A stretch of DNA of 64,000 bases from Lonsdalea britannica (lineage in GTDB: Bacteria; Pseudomonadota; Gammaproteobacteria; Enterobacterales; Enterobacteriaceae), in assembly GCF_002111595.1 (NCBI RefSeq), contig NZ_LUTN01000006.1, positions 124,001 through 188,000 of the forward strand, in the 5' to 3' direction. Both the position numbers and the translations under genes were made by a program. Under the pieces are notes generated by a model. It searched no databases, was not told the DNA's origin, and saw only the letters and a list, made by a program, of their open reading frames with translations. Position 1 is the first letter of the stretch, and every line of letters begins with the position of its first letter. Positions 30,420 through 40,015 of this stretch are shown here, piece by piece.

Positions 30420-30770
30420 ATGACGACAACGACAATTGAGAAAATCCAGCGTCAAATCGCTGAAAACCCGATTCTGCTGTATATGAAAGGTTCCCCAAAA
30501 CTGCCGAGCTGTGGTTTTTCTGCTCAGGCGGTTCAAGCGTTGTCGGCATGCGGCGAGCGTTTTGCTTATGTCGATATCCTGCAGAACCCGGATATCCGTG
30601 CGGAACTGCCTAAATATGCCAACTGGCCGACGTTCCCACAGCTATGGGTCGATGGTGAGCTGGTCGGTGGCTGTGACATAATAATCGAAATGTATCAGAG
30701 CGGTGAGTTGCCGAAGCTGATCAAAGAAACGGCTGAAAAGCATAATGCTCAGCAGCAGGACCAAGAGTAA
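30420..30770 (+). CDS. grxD: Monothiol glutaredoxin Grx4
   Basis: A 116-residue CGFS-type glutaredoxin: the active-site segment is PKLPSCGFSAQ and the glutathione-binding WPTFPQLWVDGELVGGCDI follows. Such proteins carry and transfer [2Fe-2S] clusters, often with BolA. AAGGA stands seven to eight bases ahead of the ATG. E. coli GrxD has 115 residues. Confidence 0.96.
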   Translation: MTTTTIEKIQRQIAENPILLYMKGSPKLPSCGFSAQAVQALSACGERFAYVDILQNPDIRAELPKYANWPTFPQLWVDGELVGGCDIIIEMYQSGELPKLIKETAEKHNAQQQDQE

Positions 30771-30819
30771 GTCAGAGGTTGGGACGATGGCGGGATTGAC
30801 CGCGCGTCCGGCACTGAAT

Positions 30820-30841
30820 AGGGCGGCTTAGGCCGCCCTTA
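30820..30841. terminator. Hairpin between grxD and rnt
   Basis: An 8-bp perfect GC-rich stem (AGGGCGGC / GCCGCCCT) with a TTAG loop lies between convergent genes. The T tail is short. Confidence 0.6.
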
Positions 30842-30858
30842 TTGTGTCTAAATGAAGT

Positions 30859-31533
30859 TTAACGCTGAGCCTCGGCGGTATTGTCTTCTTCGGACTCATT
30901 AAGCGGCAACGGCCATCCGCCCATTTTTTTCCAACGATTAACCAGTTCACAGAACAGCAGCGTGGTGCGTTGGGTGTCATACAACGCGGAATGCGCCTGC
31001 GAAGAGTCAAACGGAATTCCGGCGGTGATGCAGGCTTTAGCCAACACGGTTTGCCCAACAACCAGTCCGCTTAAGGCGGCAGTATCAAAGGTGGCGAAGG
31101 GGTGGAAAGGGTTACGCTTGAGGCTGCAACGTTCGGCAGCGGCCATGAGAAAACTGTGATCGAAAGTGGCGTTGTGCGCCACCACGATAGCGCGATTACA
31201 GCCTTGATCTTTCATCCCTTTCCGCACCATTTTAAAAATTTCGTGCAGTGCATCGTATTCTTTGACGGCGCCGCGGAGCGGATTACTGGGATCGATGCCG
31301 TTGAAGGCCAGCGCTTCGGGCTGCAGGTTGGCGCCTTCGAAAGGTTCTACATGGAAATGTAGTGTCTGGTCCTGCTGCAACCAGCCGTTGTCATCCATTT
31401 TCAGCGTGATGGCTGCAATCTCAAGCAGCGCATCCGTTTTAGCATTGAATCCAGCGGTTTCCACGTCGATGACGACAGGATAAAACCCGCGAAAACGGGC
31501 GCTCAGTGCGTTCAGATTAATTTTCTCAGCCAT
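30859..31533 (-). CDS. rnt: Ribonuclease T
   Basis: A 224-residue DEDD exonuclease that trims the 3' ends of tRNA, 5S and 23S rRNA. The acidic motifs are [10 protein letters not shown] (Exo I), [10 protein letters not shown] (Exo II) and [11 protein letters not shown] (Exo III). Length and order (rnt followed by gloA on the far side) match enterobacterial relatives. Confidence 0.96.
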   Translation of the reverse strand: MAEKINLNALSARFRGFYPVVIDVETAGFNAKTDALLEIAAITLKMDDNGWLQQDQTLHFHVEPFEGANLQPEALAFNGIDPSNPLRGAVKEYDALHEIFKMVRKGMKDQGCNRAIVVAHNATFDHSFLMAAAERCSLKRNPFHPFATFDTAALSGLVVGQTVLAKACITAGIPFDSSQAHSALYDTQRTTLLFCELVNRWKKMGGWPLPLNESEEDNTAEAQR

Positions 31534-31642
31534 CAGTCTCTTTTCTTTAGCAAAAATGCAGTGCGTATTATGGCAAACTTTTGAAGGGGATGCAGTAATG
31601 CGGAGGCGACGGACGCGGTGGCGCGCCCGTCAGTGGGATAGG

Positions 31643-32050
31643 TTAGTTGCCCAAGCCCTGGCCGGCATGTTTGTTTTCAATCAGCTCGATTTTATATCCG
31701 TCAGGATCTTCAACGAAGGCGATAATAGTCGTTCCGCCTTTAACCGGGCCTGCTTCACGCGTCACCTTGCCACCGTCCTGGCGAATGCGGTCACAGGTGG
31801 CTGCCACGTCATCTACGCCCAGTGCGATGTGCCCATAGGCTGAGCCCAAATCGTAGCTATCGACGCCCCAGTTATACGTCAACTCAATCACAGCGCCTTC
31901 GCTCTCTTCCGTGTAGCCTACAAAAGCCAATGAATAGCGGTATTCCGTATTTTCGCTCGTGCGTAACAGTCGCATGCCCAATACCTGGGTATAAAAGTTA
32001 ATGGAACGTTGTAAGTCGCCAACACGCAGCATGGTATGAAGTAAACGCAT
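31643..32050 (-). CDS. gloA: Glyoxalase I (lactoylglutathione lyase)
   Basis: A 135-residue nickel-dependent glyoxalase. Metal ligands are visible as His5 ([10 protein letters not shown]), the Glu in [10 protein letters not shown], the His in [10 protein letters not shown] and the Glu in GYKIELIE. It converts the methylglyoxal-glutathione hemithioacetal to S-lactoylglutathione. Length equals that of E. coli GloA. Confidence 0.96.
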   Translation of the reverse strand: MRLLHTMLRVGDLQRSINFYTQVLGMRLLRTSENTEYRYSLAFVGYTEESEGAVIELTYNWGVDSYDLGSAYGHIALGVDDVAATCDRIRQDGGKVTREAGPVKGGTTIIAFVEDPDGYKIELIENKHAGQGLGN

Positions 32051-32364
32051 AATTTCCTCTCATTCGGCTTTTGTCAGTCACCATCACCGTGGACCACGGA
32101 AAATAGTCTGCAAAGTATAGCGTTCATAAAACTTTCAGTCCAAATCATTATTTTTCAATGTGTTAACACTCTGTTTAATGAACGGAAACGTGCATTTGTG
32201 ATTTTAGGGTTTTCATCGACAGAAGACTATCGGACCTGTTATGGTCTGCTAAGAATTGGGTTGCGGTTAGTCAATTACCTGAACTATTTTACGGATATCG
32301 GCAACGAATGCTTGCCTGCTATTGCTAACAACGGTTCAATAAAGGGATCCGATGAGGAGGTCCC
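32051..32364. other. Divergent promoter region of gloA and ydhL
   Basis: About 310 non-coding bases. A frame starting at 32198 overlaps the ydhL gene out of frame and is rejected. The nemRA genes found here in E. coli are missing. Confidence 0.5.
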
Positions 32365-32604
32365 GTGGCTGAGCAGCTCGAACTTTTTCCTGTACCTAAT
32401 CCCTGTCGTGGTATCTGCCAAGCGAATGAACGTGGTTTTTGCCGCGGATGTTTCCGTAGTCGGACAGAACGTTTTACCTGGACTCAGATGAGCGATGCTG
32501 AAAAACAGAATGTTTTGAGGCTATGCCGACAAAGAATGAAGCGGTACGAGAGAGTAGAACAACCATTATCATCTACAGAGCCGGAACAACCGCCCTTGTT
32601 TTAA
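32365..32604 (+). CDS. ydhL: DUF1289 family protein YdhL
   Basis: A 79-residue protein starting at GTG 32365 with GAGGAGG six bases upstream. The four-Cys signature NPCRGICQANERGFCRGCFR suggests a metal or Fe-S site, followed by MSDAEKQNVLRLCRQR and an acidic Pro-rich tail ending PPLF. It closely follows E. coli YdhL. Biochemical role unknown. Confidence 0.92.
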   Translation: MAEQLELFPVPNPCRGICQANERGFCRGCFRSRTERFTWTQMSDAEKQNVLRLCRQRMKRYERVEQPLSSTEPEQPPLF

Positions 32605-32783
32605 TGTTTGTTGTGATGTTTAATGCCAAAAATTAAGTGTAAGATCATTTTTAATTAATTATTATTTGGTAAAATCTCTTGCGCTTTTAGAACAAAATTT
32701 AACTTCTTATTTTCTTTTCTATTAAATCAGAAATGGTTGCAATCCAGGGATATAACTTAGTCTGCTAATTATAAGGAGAGGTG

Positions 32784-33221
32784 ATGGAATTGCCATTAGG
32801 ATCTGATTTAGCTCGGTTGGTACGTGTTTGGCGCGCTTTGATTGATCAACGTTTAAAGCCTTTGGACTTGACTCAGACACATTGGGTCACTTTGCATAAT
32901 ATACATGAACTGCCCCCCGGACAGTCTCAAATCCAGCTAGCGAAAGCGATTGGTATTGAGCAGCCTTCATTAGTCCGTACGTTGGACCAGCTGGAAGATA
33001 AAGGGCTGATCACGAGACATATTTGTACACACGATCGACGCGCAAAGCGTATTCTTTTGACTGAAATGGCTGATCCAATCATTGTGGCGGTGAATGATGT
33101 TATACAACAAACGCGCAGTGAAATACTGGATGGCATTACGCCAGAAGAAGTAGATAAATTAACGGTAATTATATCTCGATTGGAAAAAAATATACTGTCA
33201 TTACATGAGAGCCAATCCTAA
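32784..33221 (+). CDS. slyA: SlyA/MarR-family transcriptional regulator
   Basis: A 145-residue winged-helix regulator very close to SlyA/Rov[21 protein letters not shown] dimerisation helix, [20 protein letters not shown] recognition helix and DRRAKRI wing. ATG 32784 (MELPLGSDL) follows AAGGAGAGGTG; the GTG at 32781 is also possible. SlyA counters H-NS silencing and controls virulence genes in plant and animal pathogens. The 180-base upstream region is very AT-rich, as expected for a self-regulated SlyA promoter. It is convergent with slyB. Confidence 0.96.
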   Translation: MELPLGSDLARLVRVWRALIDQRLKPLDLTQTHWVTLHNIHELPPGQSQIQLAKAIGIEQPSLVRTLDQLEDKGLITRHICTHDRRAKRILLTEMADPIIVAVNDVIQQTRSEILDGITPEEVDKLTVIISRLEKNILSLHESQS

Positions 33222-33324
33222 TTAAATGCATTTCTAAAATGGATAAGTAATAGAGAGTTATTTGCGCCATCGTTTATTGACGAGAGTTGGCTGAACGGTT
33301 TATCAACAATTAATTGAAGTGCCA

Positions 33325-33350
33325 AATCACCACCCCTATGGGTGGTGATT
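33325..33350. terminator. Bidirectional terminator between slyA and slyB
   Basis: An 11-bp perfect stem (AATCACCACCC / GGGTGGTGATT) with a CTAT loop, followed by a T-rich tail on the plus strand. Confidence 0.88.
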
Positions 33351-33364
33351 GTGTTTGTTTAGCG

Positions 33365-33832
33365 TTAACGAGGGGAAACTGTCAGGGTTCGGCCATTGTT
33401 TGCCATGGCTACACGTTGGCCCGAGTAAAAGCGGGTATTTCCTTGTTTTTGGACCACCATGATGGTGCTGCCGTCATCGCGGCGAATTTCGAGCTCAACG
33501 CCTTGAGTACGATTCGCTGCGCCTTCAATGCTCGACCCAGCCACGCCGCCTGCGACCGCACCCGCGGCCGTCGCCAGACTACGTCCTGCGCCTCCGCCAA
33601 TGGTATTCCCCAGGAAACCACCGAGAACCGCGCCGCCTACCGCGCCGATGACGTTGTTGTCCTCACCAGCTTGAATCTGCACCGGACGGGTGGAAACGAC
33701 CGTACCGTAAGTCACGGTTTGAACCTGCTTGGCTTCGGATGCGCTGTAGACATCGCCTGATAACGTGCTGGTGTTTGCGCAGCCAGCCAGTGTGACGCTT
33801 GCGATGGCAATGACAATGAAACGCTTCATCAT
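33365..33832 (-). CDS. slyB: Outer-membrane lipoprotein SlyB
   Basis: A 155-residue lipoprotein: signal peptide with lipobox LAGC (Cys at ~18), then a glycine-zipper segment (AVGGAVLGGFLGNTIGGGAG and onward) that spans or associates with the membrane, and a C-terminal beta-rich SH3-like part (YSGQRVAM). AGGAG lies upstream of the ATG pair. In enterobacteria SlyB belongs to the PhoPQ regulon and stabilises the outer membrane under stress. Confidence 0.95.
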   Translation of the reverse strand: MMKRFIVIAIASVTLAGCANTSTLSGDVYSASEAKQVQTVTYGTVVSTRPVQIQAGEDNNVIGAVGGAVLGGFLGNTIGGGAGRSLATAAGAVAGGVAGSSIEGAANRTQGVELEIRRDDGSTIMVVQKQGNTRFYSGQRVAMANNGRTLTVSPR

Positions 33833-33929
33833 AAAAAACTCCTAATGACTATGTCGGGCTGGCACAGCCGGGTGCCGGCGAAAAAGAGGTGTGTTTAGAT
33901 TATGGTCTGTTCCCAGCGCCATTCCACTT

Positions 33930-33947
33930 TAAACACCAAGTTAAAAC
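33930..33947 (-). promoter_or_regulatory. Possible degenerate PhoP box upstream of slyB
   Basis: Read on the minus strand, this stretch has two GTTT-containing half-sites (GTTTTA and GTGTTTA) about one helix turn apart, about 100 bases before the slyB start. It resembles the PhoP direct repeat but is imperfect. The rest of the slyB-anmK interval (33833-34172) shows no gene. Confidence 0.3.
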
Positions 33948-34172
33948 ACTGCGCTTAAATTGATGATAAACACGCTACAAAGTTCCCGCTTGAACTGCCT
34001 GTCGTCATCATCGCGGTCAATTTTAGACGTGTTGCCCGGAATGACGGTATCGGAATACTGTATTTCATGTCATCAAAAAAGGTAACCTGCTTTTTTGATT
34101 GACTATTTCTCTAAGACTCTACGTTAGTGATAAGACTCACTTACTGTTAACTATAGGCGCAGGTAAGCAGAC

Positions 34173-35284
34173 ATGCAGTCAGGAAGATATATAGGAGTCA
34201 TGTCAGGCACTAGCCTGGATGGCGTCGATGTGGTGCTGGCCGAGATTGGCGAAGGGCATGTGGTTCAGCTCGCCAGCCATTGCCACCCCATGCCGGAAAT
34301 GATGAAACAGGCGATTCTCGGTATGTGCCAAGGCCAGGCGGTGACATTGTCAGCGGTGGGGCAGTTGGATACGCAATTGGGGAGCTATTCGCCGAGGCGG
34401 TTCAAACGCTGTTGGCGCAGACTTCGCTGCGGGCCGGAGACATTACGGCCATCGGCTGCCACGGACAAACGGTGTGGCATGAGCCTCAAAGCCCGGTTCC
34501 CAGTACGATGCAAATCGGCGATAACAACCAGATCGCGGCCCGGACCGGTATCACGACGGTGGGGGATTTTCGTCGACGAGACATGGCATTGGGTGGGCAG
34601 GGCGCGCCGTTGGTCCCGGCTTTTCATCACGCGCTGCTTAGCAACGAAAGCGAACGGCGAGTCATTCTCAATATCGGCGGTATCGCGAATCTTTCTCTGC
34701 TGTTGCCGGGCCAGCCGGTCACCGGTTTTGATACCGGACCCGGCAATATGCTGCTCGATGCATGGATTCGCCAGCATCAGTCACTCGCCTATGACAAAGA
34801 CGCCGTGTGGGCGCTGAGCGGCAGAGTACATCACGGGTTATTGCAGCGCATGCTGAGCGATCCCTATTTTTCGCTGCCTGCGCCGAAGAGCACGGGGCGA
34901 GAATATTTCAATCTACGTTGGCTTGAACAACAGCTGGAGTCTTTTCCTGAGATCGAACCGGCTGATGTCCAGGCCACGCTCGTGGAACTCTCTGCGGTCA
35001 GCATCATCCGGCAGATTACGCAGTCCGGTGGGGCCGAACGATTACTGGTTTGCGGCGGTGGGGCGCGTAACCCGCTCTTGATGCAACGGCTAGCGGCATT
35101 GTTGCCTGAGACAGCCGTTAGCCCGACTGATGCCTTTGGCATTAGCGGCGATGACATGGAAGCGTTGGCTTTTGCCTGGTTGGCCTACCGCACGCTCTCG
35201 GGCTTGCCCGGGAATCTGCCCTCGGTGACCGGCGCTAGTCAGGAAACGGTATTGGGCGCGATTTATCCTGCAATGTCCGACTAA
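34173..35284 (+). pseudogene. anmK: Anhydro-N-acetylmuramic acid kinase, one frame break
   Basis: The first 70 codons ([15 protein letters not shown] nucleotide-binding start, through GQLDTQLG) are in one frame and the remaining 300 in another. The join is at the four-G run 34379-34382: a fifth G gives [15 protein letters not shown], the expected sequence, and then the correct frame continues ([40 protein letters not shown]) to the stop. The repaired protein has 370 residues against 369 in E. coli. AnmK phosphorylates anhydroMurNAc during cell-wall recycling. A one-base loss in a G run suggests a sequencing error. Confidence 0.92.
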
Positions 35285-35362
35285 TCGGACTTTCCTGAGC
35301 TCATCCCATCCGACCGGTTGGTAGACTGCTTTCCGGTTCAACAATCACGATGGGAGATAGCG

Positions 35363-35671
35363 ATGAACAGAATGTGGCTGGCGGGGATGGCGCTGGTGCT
35401 TTTGAGCGGCTGTAGTCAATTCAGGCATGCTCAGGATAACGTGATGCACTATCAATGTGGGACGATGCCGCTGACGGTGACCCAGACGCAGCAGCAGGGT
35501 CACGAGCAGGTCGCGTTCTTGCTCGATGGCGAACGGCTTCGCTTATCAGAGATCGCTGATAGCGCGGGAGCACGGTACAGCGATGATAACTATACCTTTG
35601 AGCGTACCGGCAATCGGGCTGCAATCCAACGAAACGGCAAACTGATCGTCGATGACTGTGTGCTGAAGTAA
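35363..35671 (+). CDS. mliC: Membrane-bound lysozyme inhibitor of c-type lysozyme (MliC/YdhA)
   Basis: A 102-residue lipoprotein: signal peptide MNRMWLAGMALVLLSGCSQ with lipobox LSGC, followed by the MliC-type C-domain (HYQCGTMPLTV to RNGKLIVDDC) with two Cys residues that would form a disulfide. ATG 35363 has GGGAG upstream; the earlier frame start adds 15 unrelated residues. It protects peptidoglycan from host lysozyme. Order anmK-mliC-pdxH is as in E. coli. Confidence 0.9.
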   Translation: MNRMWLAGMALVLLSGCSQFRHAQDNVMHYQCGTMPLTVTQTQQQGHEQVAFLLDGERLRLSEIADSAGARYSDDNYTFERTGNRAAIQRNGKLIVDDCVLK

Positions 35672-35764
35672 CGGACAGATTGGGGGCTATCAACATTGAG
35701 ATTTTCACCCGGCGGGCGCAGAATGATTTCACGTAGATCCCCGTTTGTGTGATGGAAGGACGCA

Positions 35765-36466
35765 ATGACAACGGAAAATGAACCCTCACGTAATACGGTT
35801 GCGATAGCGCCCGAAGCCTCAGCTGTTCAAACTGATATCGCGGATTTACGCCGCGAATATACCCAGGGCGGGCTGCACCGTCGCGATCTGACGGAAGATC
35901 CGTTAGATATGTTCGAACGCTGGTTGAAGCAGGCCTGCGACGCTCGGTTGAGCGATCCCACCGCGATGTGCGTCGCCACGGTGGATGAAACGGGTCAACC
36001 TTATCAACGTATTGTCTTGCTGAAACATTTCGACCGTCAGGGCATGGTGTTTTATACCAACCTCGGTAGCCGCAAAGCCCAGCAGTTGGCCAACAATGCC
36101 CGCATCAGCCTGCTTTTCCCGTGGCAGATGCTGGATCGTCAGGTGGCGGTCATCGGCCACGCTGAAAAACTGCCGACGCTGGACGTGTTTAAATACTTCA
36201 ATAGCCGCCCCAAAGACAGTCAGATCGGCGCGTGGGTGTCGAGACAGTCCAGTCGTATCTCCGCGCGCGGTATTCTCGAAAGCAAATTCCTGGAGTTGAA
36301 GCAGAAGTTTCAACACGGCGAAGTGCCGCTCCCCAGCTTTTGGGGCGGTTACCGCGTGCATATCGACAGCATGGAGTTTTGGCAGGGCGGTACGCATCGA
36401 TTGCACGACCGTTTCCTTTATCAACGTCAGGAAAATGGATGGCAAATAGACCGTCTCGCGCCGTAA
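35765..36466 (+). CDS. pdxH: Pyridoxine/pyridoxamine 5'-phosphate oxidase
   Basis: An FMN enzyme that makes pyridoxal 5'-phosphate. The 233-residue product has the core starting [30 protein letters not shown], and the C-terminal signature [14 protein letters not shown]. It is about 15 residues longer than E. coli PdxH owing to an N-terminal extension. GGAAGG precedes the ATG. Confidence 0.95.
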   Translation: MTTENEPSRNTVAIAPEASAVQTDIADLRREYTQGGLHRRDLTEDPLDMFERWLKQACDARLSDPTAMCVATVDETGQPYQRIVLLKHFDRQGMVFYTNLGSRKAQQLANNARISLLFPWQMLDRQVAVIGHAEKLPTLDVFKYFNSRPKDSQIGAWVSRQSSRISARGILESKFLELKQKFQHGEVPLPSFWGGYRVHIDSMEFWQGGTHRLHDRFLYQRQENGWQIDRLAP

Positions 36467-36680
36467 CGGACGAAAACCTGCACAAGCCTCTGGCGCTCCC
36501 GCTAACCGCGCTTTATTCTATGGCGTTTTCTGCCGCTCACCGCGAACGGCGGCTTATTGTATAGCATCAGATTCGACGGTTATCCTTTGTTCCAACGTGG
36601 TTGGAATTATGGCACCAGTACGTTTCCCGGCGGCCAAACGCCGGGGATACGACACGATTTTCTATAAAATGGAGTTCCCA

Positions 36681-37958
36681 ATGGCGAGTAGTAACCTGGT
36701 AAAACAATTGCAAGAGCGGGGCCTCGTGGCTCAGGTGACGGATGAGGAAGCGTTAGCAGAGCGACTGGCGCAAGGGCCGATTGCACTGTATTGCGGTTTC
36801 GATCCGACCGCCGACAGCTTGCATTTGGGGCATCTGGTTCCGCTGCTTTGCCTGAAACGTTTCCAGATGGCGGGCCACAAACCGGTGGCGCTGGTGGGCG
36901 GAGCGACCGGCCTGATCGGCGACCCGAGCTTTAAAGCGACCGAACGCAAGCTGAACACCGAAGACACTGTGAACGAGTGGGTGGAAAAAATTCGACGTCA
37001 GGTCGCCCCGTTCCTGGACTTCGACTGTGGCGAAAACAGCGCCATTGCCGCCAACAACTACGACTGGTTCGGCTCCATGAACGTACTGACGTTCCTGCGT
37101 GATATCGGTAAACACTTCTCTGTGAACCAGATGATCAACAAAGAGGCGGTCAAACAGCGTCTTAACCGCGACGACGTGGGCATCTCCTTCACCGAATTCT
37201 CCTACAACCTGCTGCAGGGTTACGATTTTACCTCTCTGAACAGCGCGCATGGTGTTGAGCTGCAGATTGGCGGTTCCGATCAGTGGGGTAACATCACTTC
37301 TGGTATCGACCTGACGCGCCGTATGAATCAAAAACAGGTCTTCGGCCTGACGGTTCCGCTGATTACAAAAGCCGACGGCACGAAATTCGGGAAAACCGAA
37401 GGCGGCGCGGTATGGCTGGATGCCAGCAAAACCAGCCCGTACAAATTCTATCAATTCTGGATCAACACTGCGGATGCAGACGTCTATCGCTTCCTGAAAT
37501 TCTTTACCTTCTTGAGCATCGAAGAGATCAACGCGCTGGAAGAAGAAGACCGCAACAGCGGCAAGGCACCGCGCGCGCAGTACGTGCTGGCCGAGCTGGT
37601 CACTCAGATGGTGCATGGCGATGAAGGTTTGGCCGCGGCGCGTCGTATCACGGACAGCTTGTTCTCCGGCGCGTTGCAGGATATGACGGAGGAAGACTTC
37701 TCCCAGCTGGCGCAGGACGGGATGCCGACCATCGAACTGGAAAAAGGCGCCGACCTCCAGCAGGCGTTGGTCAGCGCTGAGCTGGTGCCATCACGCGGTC
37801 AGGCGCGGACGATGATTTCGTCCAACGCCGTTTCCGTGAATGGCGAAAAGCAGAGCAATGCGGAATACACCTTCAGTGATGAAGACCGTTTATACGGTCG
37901 TTACACGCTGTTGCGCCGCGGTAAGAAACATTACTGTCTGGTTTGCTGGAAAGCGTGA
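36681..37958 (+). CDS. tyrS: Tyrosyl-tRNA synthetase
   Basis: A class I synthetase of 425 residues. Start ATG 36681 ([14 protein letters not shown]) is fixed by homology and a GGAG upstream; the earlier frame start adds 28 extra residues. Visible features: the HIGH-type motif [17 protein letters not shown] tyrosine-binding loop, KFGKTEGGA (KMSKS equivalent), and a C-terminal S4 RNA-binding domain ([10 protein letters not shown]). Essential for charging tRNA-Tyr. Confidence 0.97.
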   Translation: MASSNLVKQLQERGLVAQVTDEEALAERLAQGPIALYCGFDPTADSLHLGHLVPLLCLKRFQMAGHKPVALVGGATGLIGDPSFKATERKLNTEDTVNEWVEKIRRQVAPFLDFDCGENSAIAANNYDWFGSMNVLTFLRDIGKHFSVNQMINKEAVKQRLNRDDVGISFTEFSYNLLQGYDFTSLNSAHGVELQIGGSDQWGNITSGIDLTRRMNQKQVFGLTVPLITKADGTKFGKTEGGAVWLDASKTSPYKFYQFWINTADADVYRFLKFFTFLSIEEINALEEEDRNSGKAPRAQYVLAELVTQMVHGDEGLAAARRITDSLFSGALQDMTEEDFSQLAQDGMPTIELEKGADLQQALVSAELVPSRGQARTMISSNAVSVNGEKQSNAEYTFSDEDRLYGRYTLLRRGKKHYCLVCWKA

Positions 37959-37967
37959 TCGTTTTTG

Positions 37968-37997
37968 AAGGGAGCGCGATGCTCCCTTTATTTTTTT
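37968..37997 (+). terminator. Rho-independent terminator of tyrS
   Basis: An 8-bp stem (AAGGGAGC / GCTCCCTT), 5-base loop and a T-rich tail with seven consecutive T. Confidence 0.9.
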
Positions 37998-38042
37998 ATA
38001 ACGGGAAAAATCGCAATACAGGGGCAAGGGTAGCAATCGTTC

Positions 38043-38906
38043 ATGAAAAATATACTGTCGATCCAGTCTCACGTCGTCTTTGGCCATGCCGGCAACAGCG
38101 CCGCCGAATTTCCGATGCGCCGTATGGGCGTCAACGTCTGGCCGTTGAACACGGTGCAGTTTTCCAATCATACCCAGTACGGACAGTGGACCGGCTGCGT
38201 CATGCCAGCTGAACATCTGACCGAAATTGTACAAGGTATCAGCAACATCGACCGACTGAAGGACTGCGACGCGGTATTGAGCGGTTACATCGGTTCTCCC
38301 GAGCAGGGCGCGCACATCCTGGATATCGTTCGTCAGGTCAAAGCGGCCAACCCGAATGCGATCTATTTCTGTGACCCGGTGATGGGGACGCCTGAGAAAG
38401 GCTGTATCGTCGCCCCCGGCGTGACGGACTTCCACTGTAACCAGTCGTTATTGGTCAGTGACGCCATTGCGCCCAACCTGCCTGAACTGGAACTGCTGAG
38501 CGGACGCACGGTGCACAACGTTGATGAGGCGGTCTCGGCGTGTCGAGAACTGTGTCAGCGCGGTCCGAAACTGGTGTTGGTGAAACATTTGAGCCGCGCG
38601 GCCTACCGTCAGGACAGCTTCGAAATGCTGCTGGTGACGGCGACAGAAGCCTGGCATATCAGCCGCCCGCTGGTGGATTTTGGCGAGAAACAGCCCGTGG
38701 GCGTCGGTGATTTGACTAGCGGTTTGCTGTTGGTGAACTTGCTCAAAGTCGTTGCGCTGGAGAAAGCGCTGGAGCACACCACGGCCGCCGTATACGACGT
38801 CATGCTGATGACCAGTGAAATGAAACAGTACGAACTACAGCTGGTGGCGGCACAGGATGGGATCGCACATCCTCGCCATCATTTCCAGGCCGTCCGACTC
38901 GGATAA
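38043..38906 (+). CDS. pdxY: Pyridoxal kinase PdxY
   Basis: A 287-residue ribokinase-fold enzyme (same length as E. coli PdxY) that phosphorylates pyridoxal in the B6 salvage route. Markers: [18 protein letters not shown] start, [14 protein letters not shown], and the anion-hole/catalytic segment [10 protein letters not shown]. It follows tyrS and forms a B6-related block with pdxH. Confidence 0.96.
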   Translation: MKNILSIQSHVVFGHAGNSAAEFPMRRMGVNVWPLNTVQFSNHTQYGQWTGCVMPAEHLTEIVQGISNIDRLKDCDAVLSGYIGSPEQGAHILDIVRQVKAANPNAIYFCDPVMGTPEKGCIVAPGVTDFHCNQSLLVSDAIAPNLPELELLSGRTVHNVDEAVSACRELCQRGPKLVLVKHLSRAAYRQDSFEMLLVTATEAWHISRPLVDFGEKQPVGVGDLTSGLLLVNLLKVVALEKALEHTTAAVYDVMLMTSEMKQYELQLVAAQDGIAHPRHHFQAVRLG

Positions 38907-38923
38907 GGCGTTATCTGCAAAAC

Positions 38924-38954
38924 AAAAACGGGGAACGCAATGCTCCCCGTTTTT
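38924..38954. terminator. Bidirectional terminator between pdxY and gstA
   Basis: AAAAACGGGGA and TCCCCGTTTTT form an 11-bp stem with a 9-base loop; T runs flank it in both directions. Confidence 0.92.
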
Positions 38955-38972
38955 GACTCCAGAACGGCTGAC

Positions 38973-39587
38973 TCAGGTAATAAGCTCCAGTCCTTCCGCC
39001 GTCATCGCTTTTTCTACCGACGGCCGGTTCCCGACGCGCTCAATGTAATGGTTCAACGCTGGGAATGCGCTCAAGTCGAACTTCAACTTATGCGTCCAGC
39101 GGGCGATAGTGAACAAATAGGCATCGGCGACGCCAAACCGATTGCCGATGAGGTAGTCATGCTCGCTCAGCACCATGTTCAGGTAGTTGAACCGCTGCTT
39201 CAGGTAGCTTCTCATCAGGTCTTTATACGATTCCGGGGTGCCGGGGCGAAACAGCGGCGAAACCGCCTTGTGCACTTCCATTGCGATGTAGTTCAACCAC
39301 TCGATGGCATGGTAATGATGGATCGTATCGGGAGGCGCGATGAGGTTACATTGCGGGGCTTTGTCCGCCAGATAGAGCCCGATGGCGACCGCTTCGGTGA
39401 GTACGCTGCCGTCGTCCAGCTCCAGTGCCGGGACTAAACCTTTAGGCGCGATATGCAGGTAATCCCGGCCTTGTTCCGTTCTCTTGGTGTGCAGGTCCAC
39501 CCGTTCCAGCGTGAAGTGCGCGCGCGTTTCGCACAGGATGATGTGAGGAAACAGCGCGGAACTGCCAGGGGTGTAATAGAGTTTCAT
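38973..39587 (-). CDS. gstA: Glutathione S-transferase GstA
   Basis: A 204-residue beta-class GST. ATG 39587 (MKLYYTPGSSALFPH) is the conserved start; 22 upstream codons of the frame are unsupported. The N-terminal thioredoxin-like domain contains the KGLVPALELDDGSVLTE glutathione-binding segment; E. coli GstA has CYS10 near this point, here replaced by Leu/Phe (SSALFPH). The C-terminal helical domain has FGVADAYLFTIARW. Role: conjugation/detoxification and peroxide defence. Confidence 0.92.
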   Translation of the reverse strand: MKLYYTPGSSALFPHIILCETRAHFTLERVDLHTKRTEQGRDYLHIAPKGLVPALELDDGSVLTEAVAIGLYLADKAPQCNLIAPPDTIHHYHAIEWLNYIAMEVHKAVSPLFRPGTPESYKDLMRSYLKQRFNYLNMVLSEHDYLIGNRFGVADAYLFTIARWTHKLKFDLSAFPALNHYIERVGNRPSVEKAMTAEGLELIT

Positions 39588-40015
39588 ACGTCGTTCCTTC
39601 CGTAAAAACTGCCATTCGGTTCGGTGTGTTGTTCTTGTTGTAGGCTGTTGCATTATGGTGAGAAATCGTTGAGGCGTGATGTGCGTTGCCTCGCATATTA
39701 TTTACAGTAAAAATTAATTCGCGTCTGCCTTTCTCCGCACTTATCTGCGTGCTCTTCGACCGATTTTTCTCTCACATTTCTCACGCGATACCGCAGGTAG
39801 CGCCGTGTTTTTAGCTCATGCCTATCGTTATAATAACGGCCGTTGTTATGGAAACGTTATTTTTTGTTTGTGTTATCTTTAAATAAAACCACAAACAGAT
39901 GCCGGTTATTGTCTGCTGGCGGCCATCAGTTATGGCACTCCTGCCCGCTGGCGCGGACGTCCTGTTTGCCATCACGGCGCCTCGCAGGGTAGGTCCGCAT
40001 TAGCCCGGAGGAAGC
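39588..40015. other. Divergent promoter region of gstA and acnA
   Basis: About 430 non-coding bases. An AT-rich patch at 39840-39895 upstream of acnA, with AT-rich hexamers, probably holds the acnA promoter. In E. coli acnA is controlled by SoxRS, Fur/RyhB and ArcA, but I cannot assign a box with confidence. Confidence 0.5.

Noticed and set aside
34173..35284. Programmed frameshifting as explanation of the broken genes
   Set aside because: No shared slippery sequence, several unrelated genes affected, and relatives are read without recoding.
36753..37616. 287-codon frame opposite tyrS
   Set aside because: Antisense of a highly conserved essential gene; composition typical of a shadow frame.
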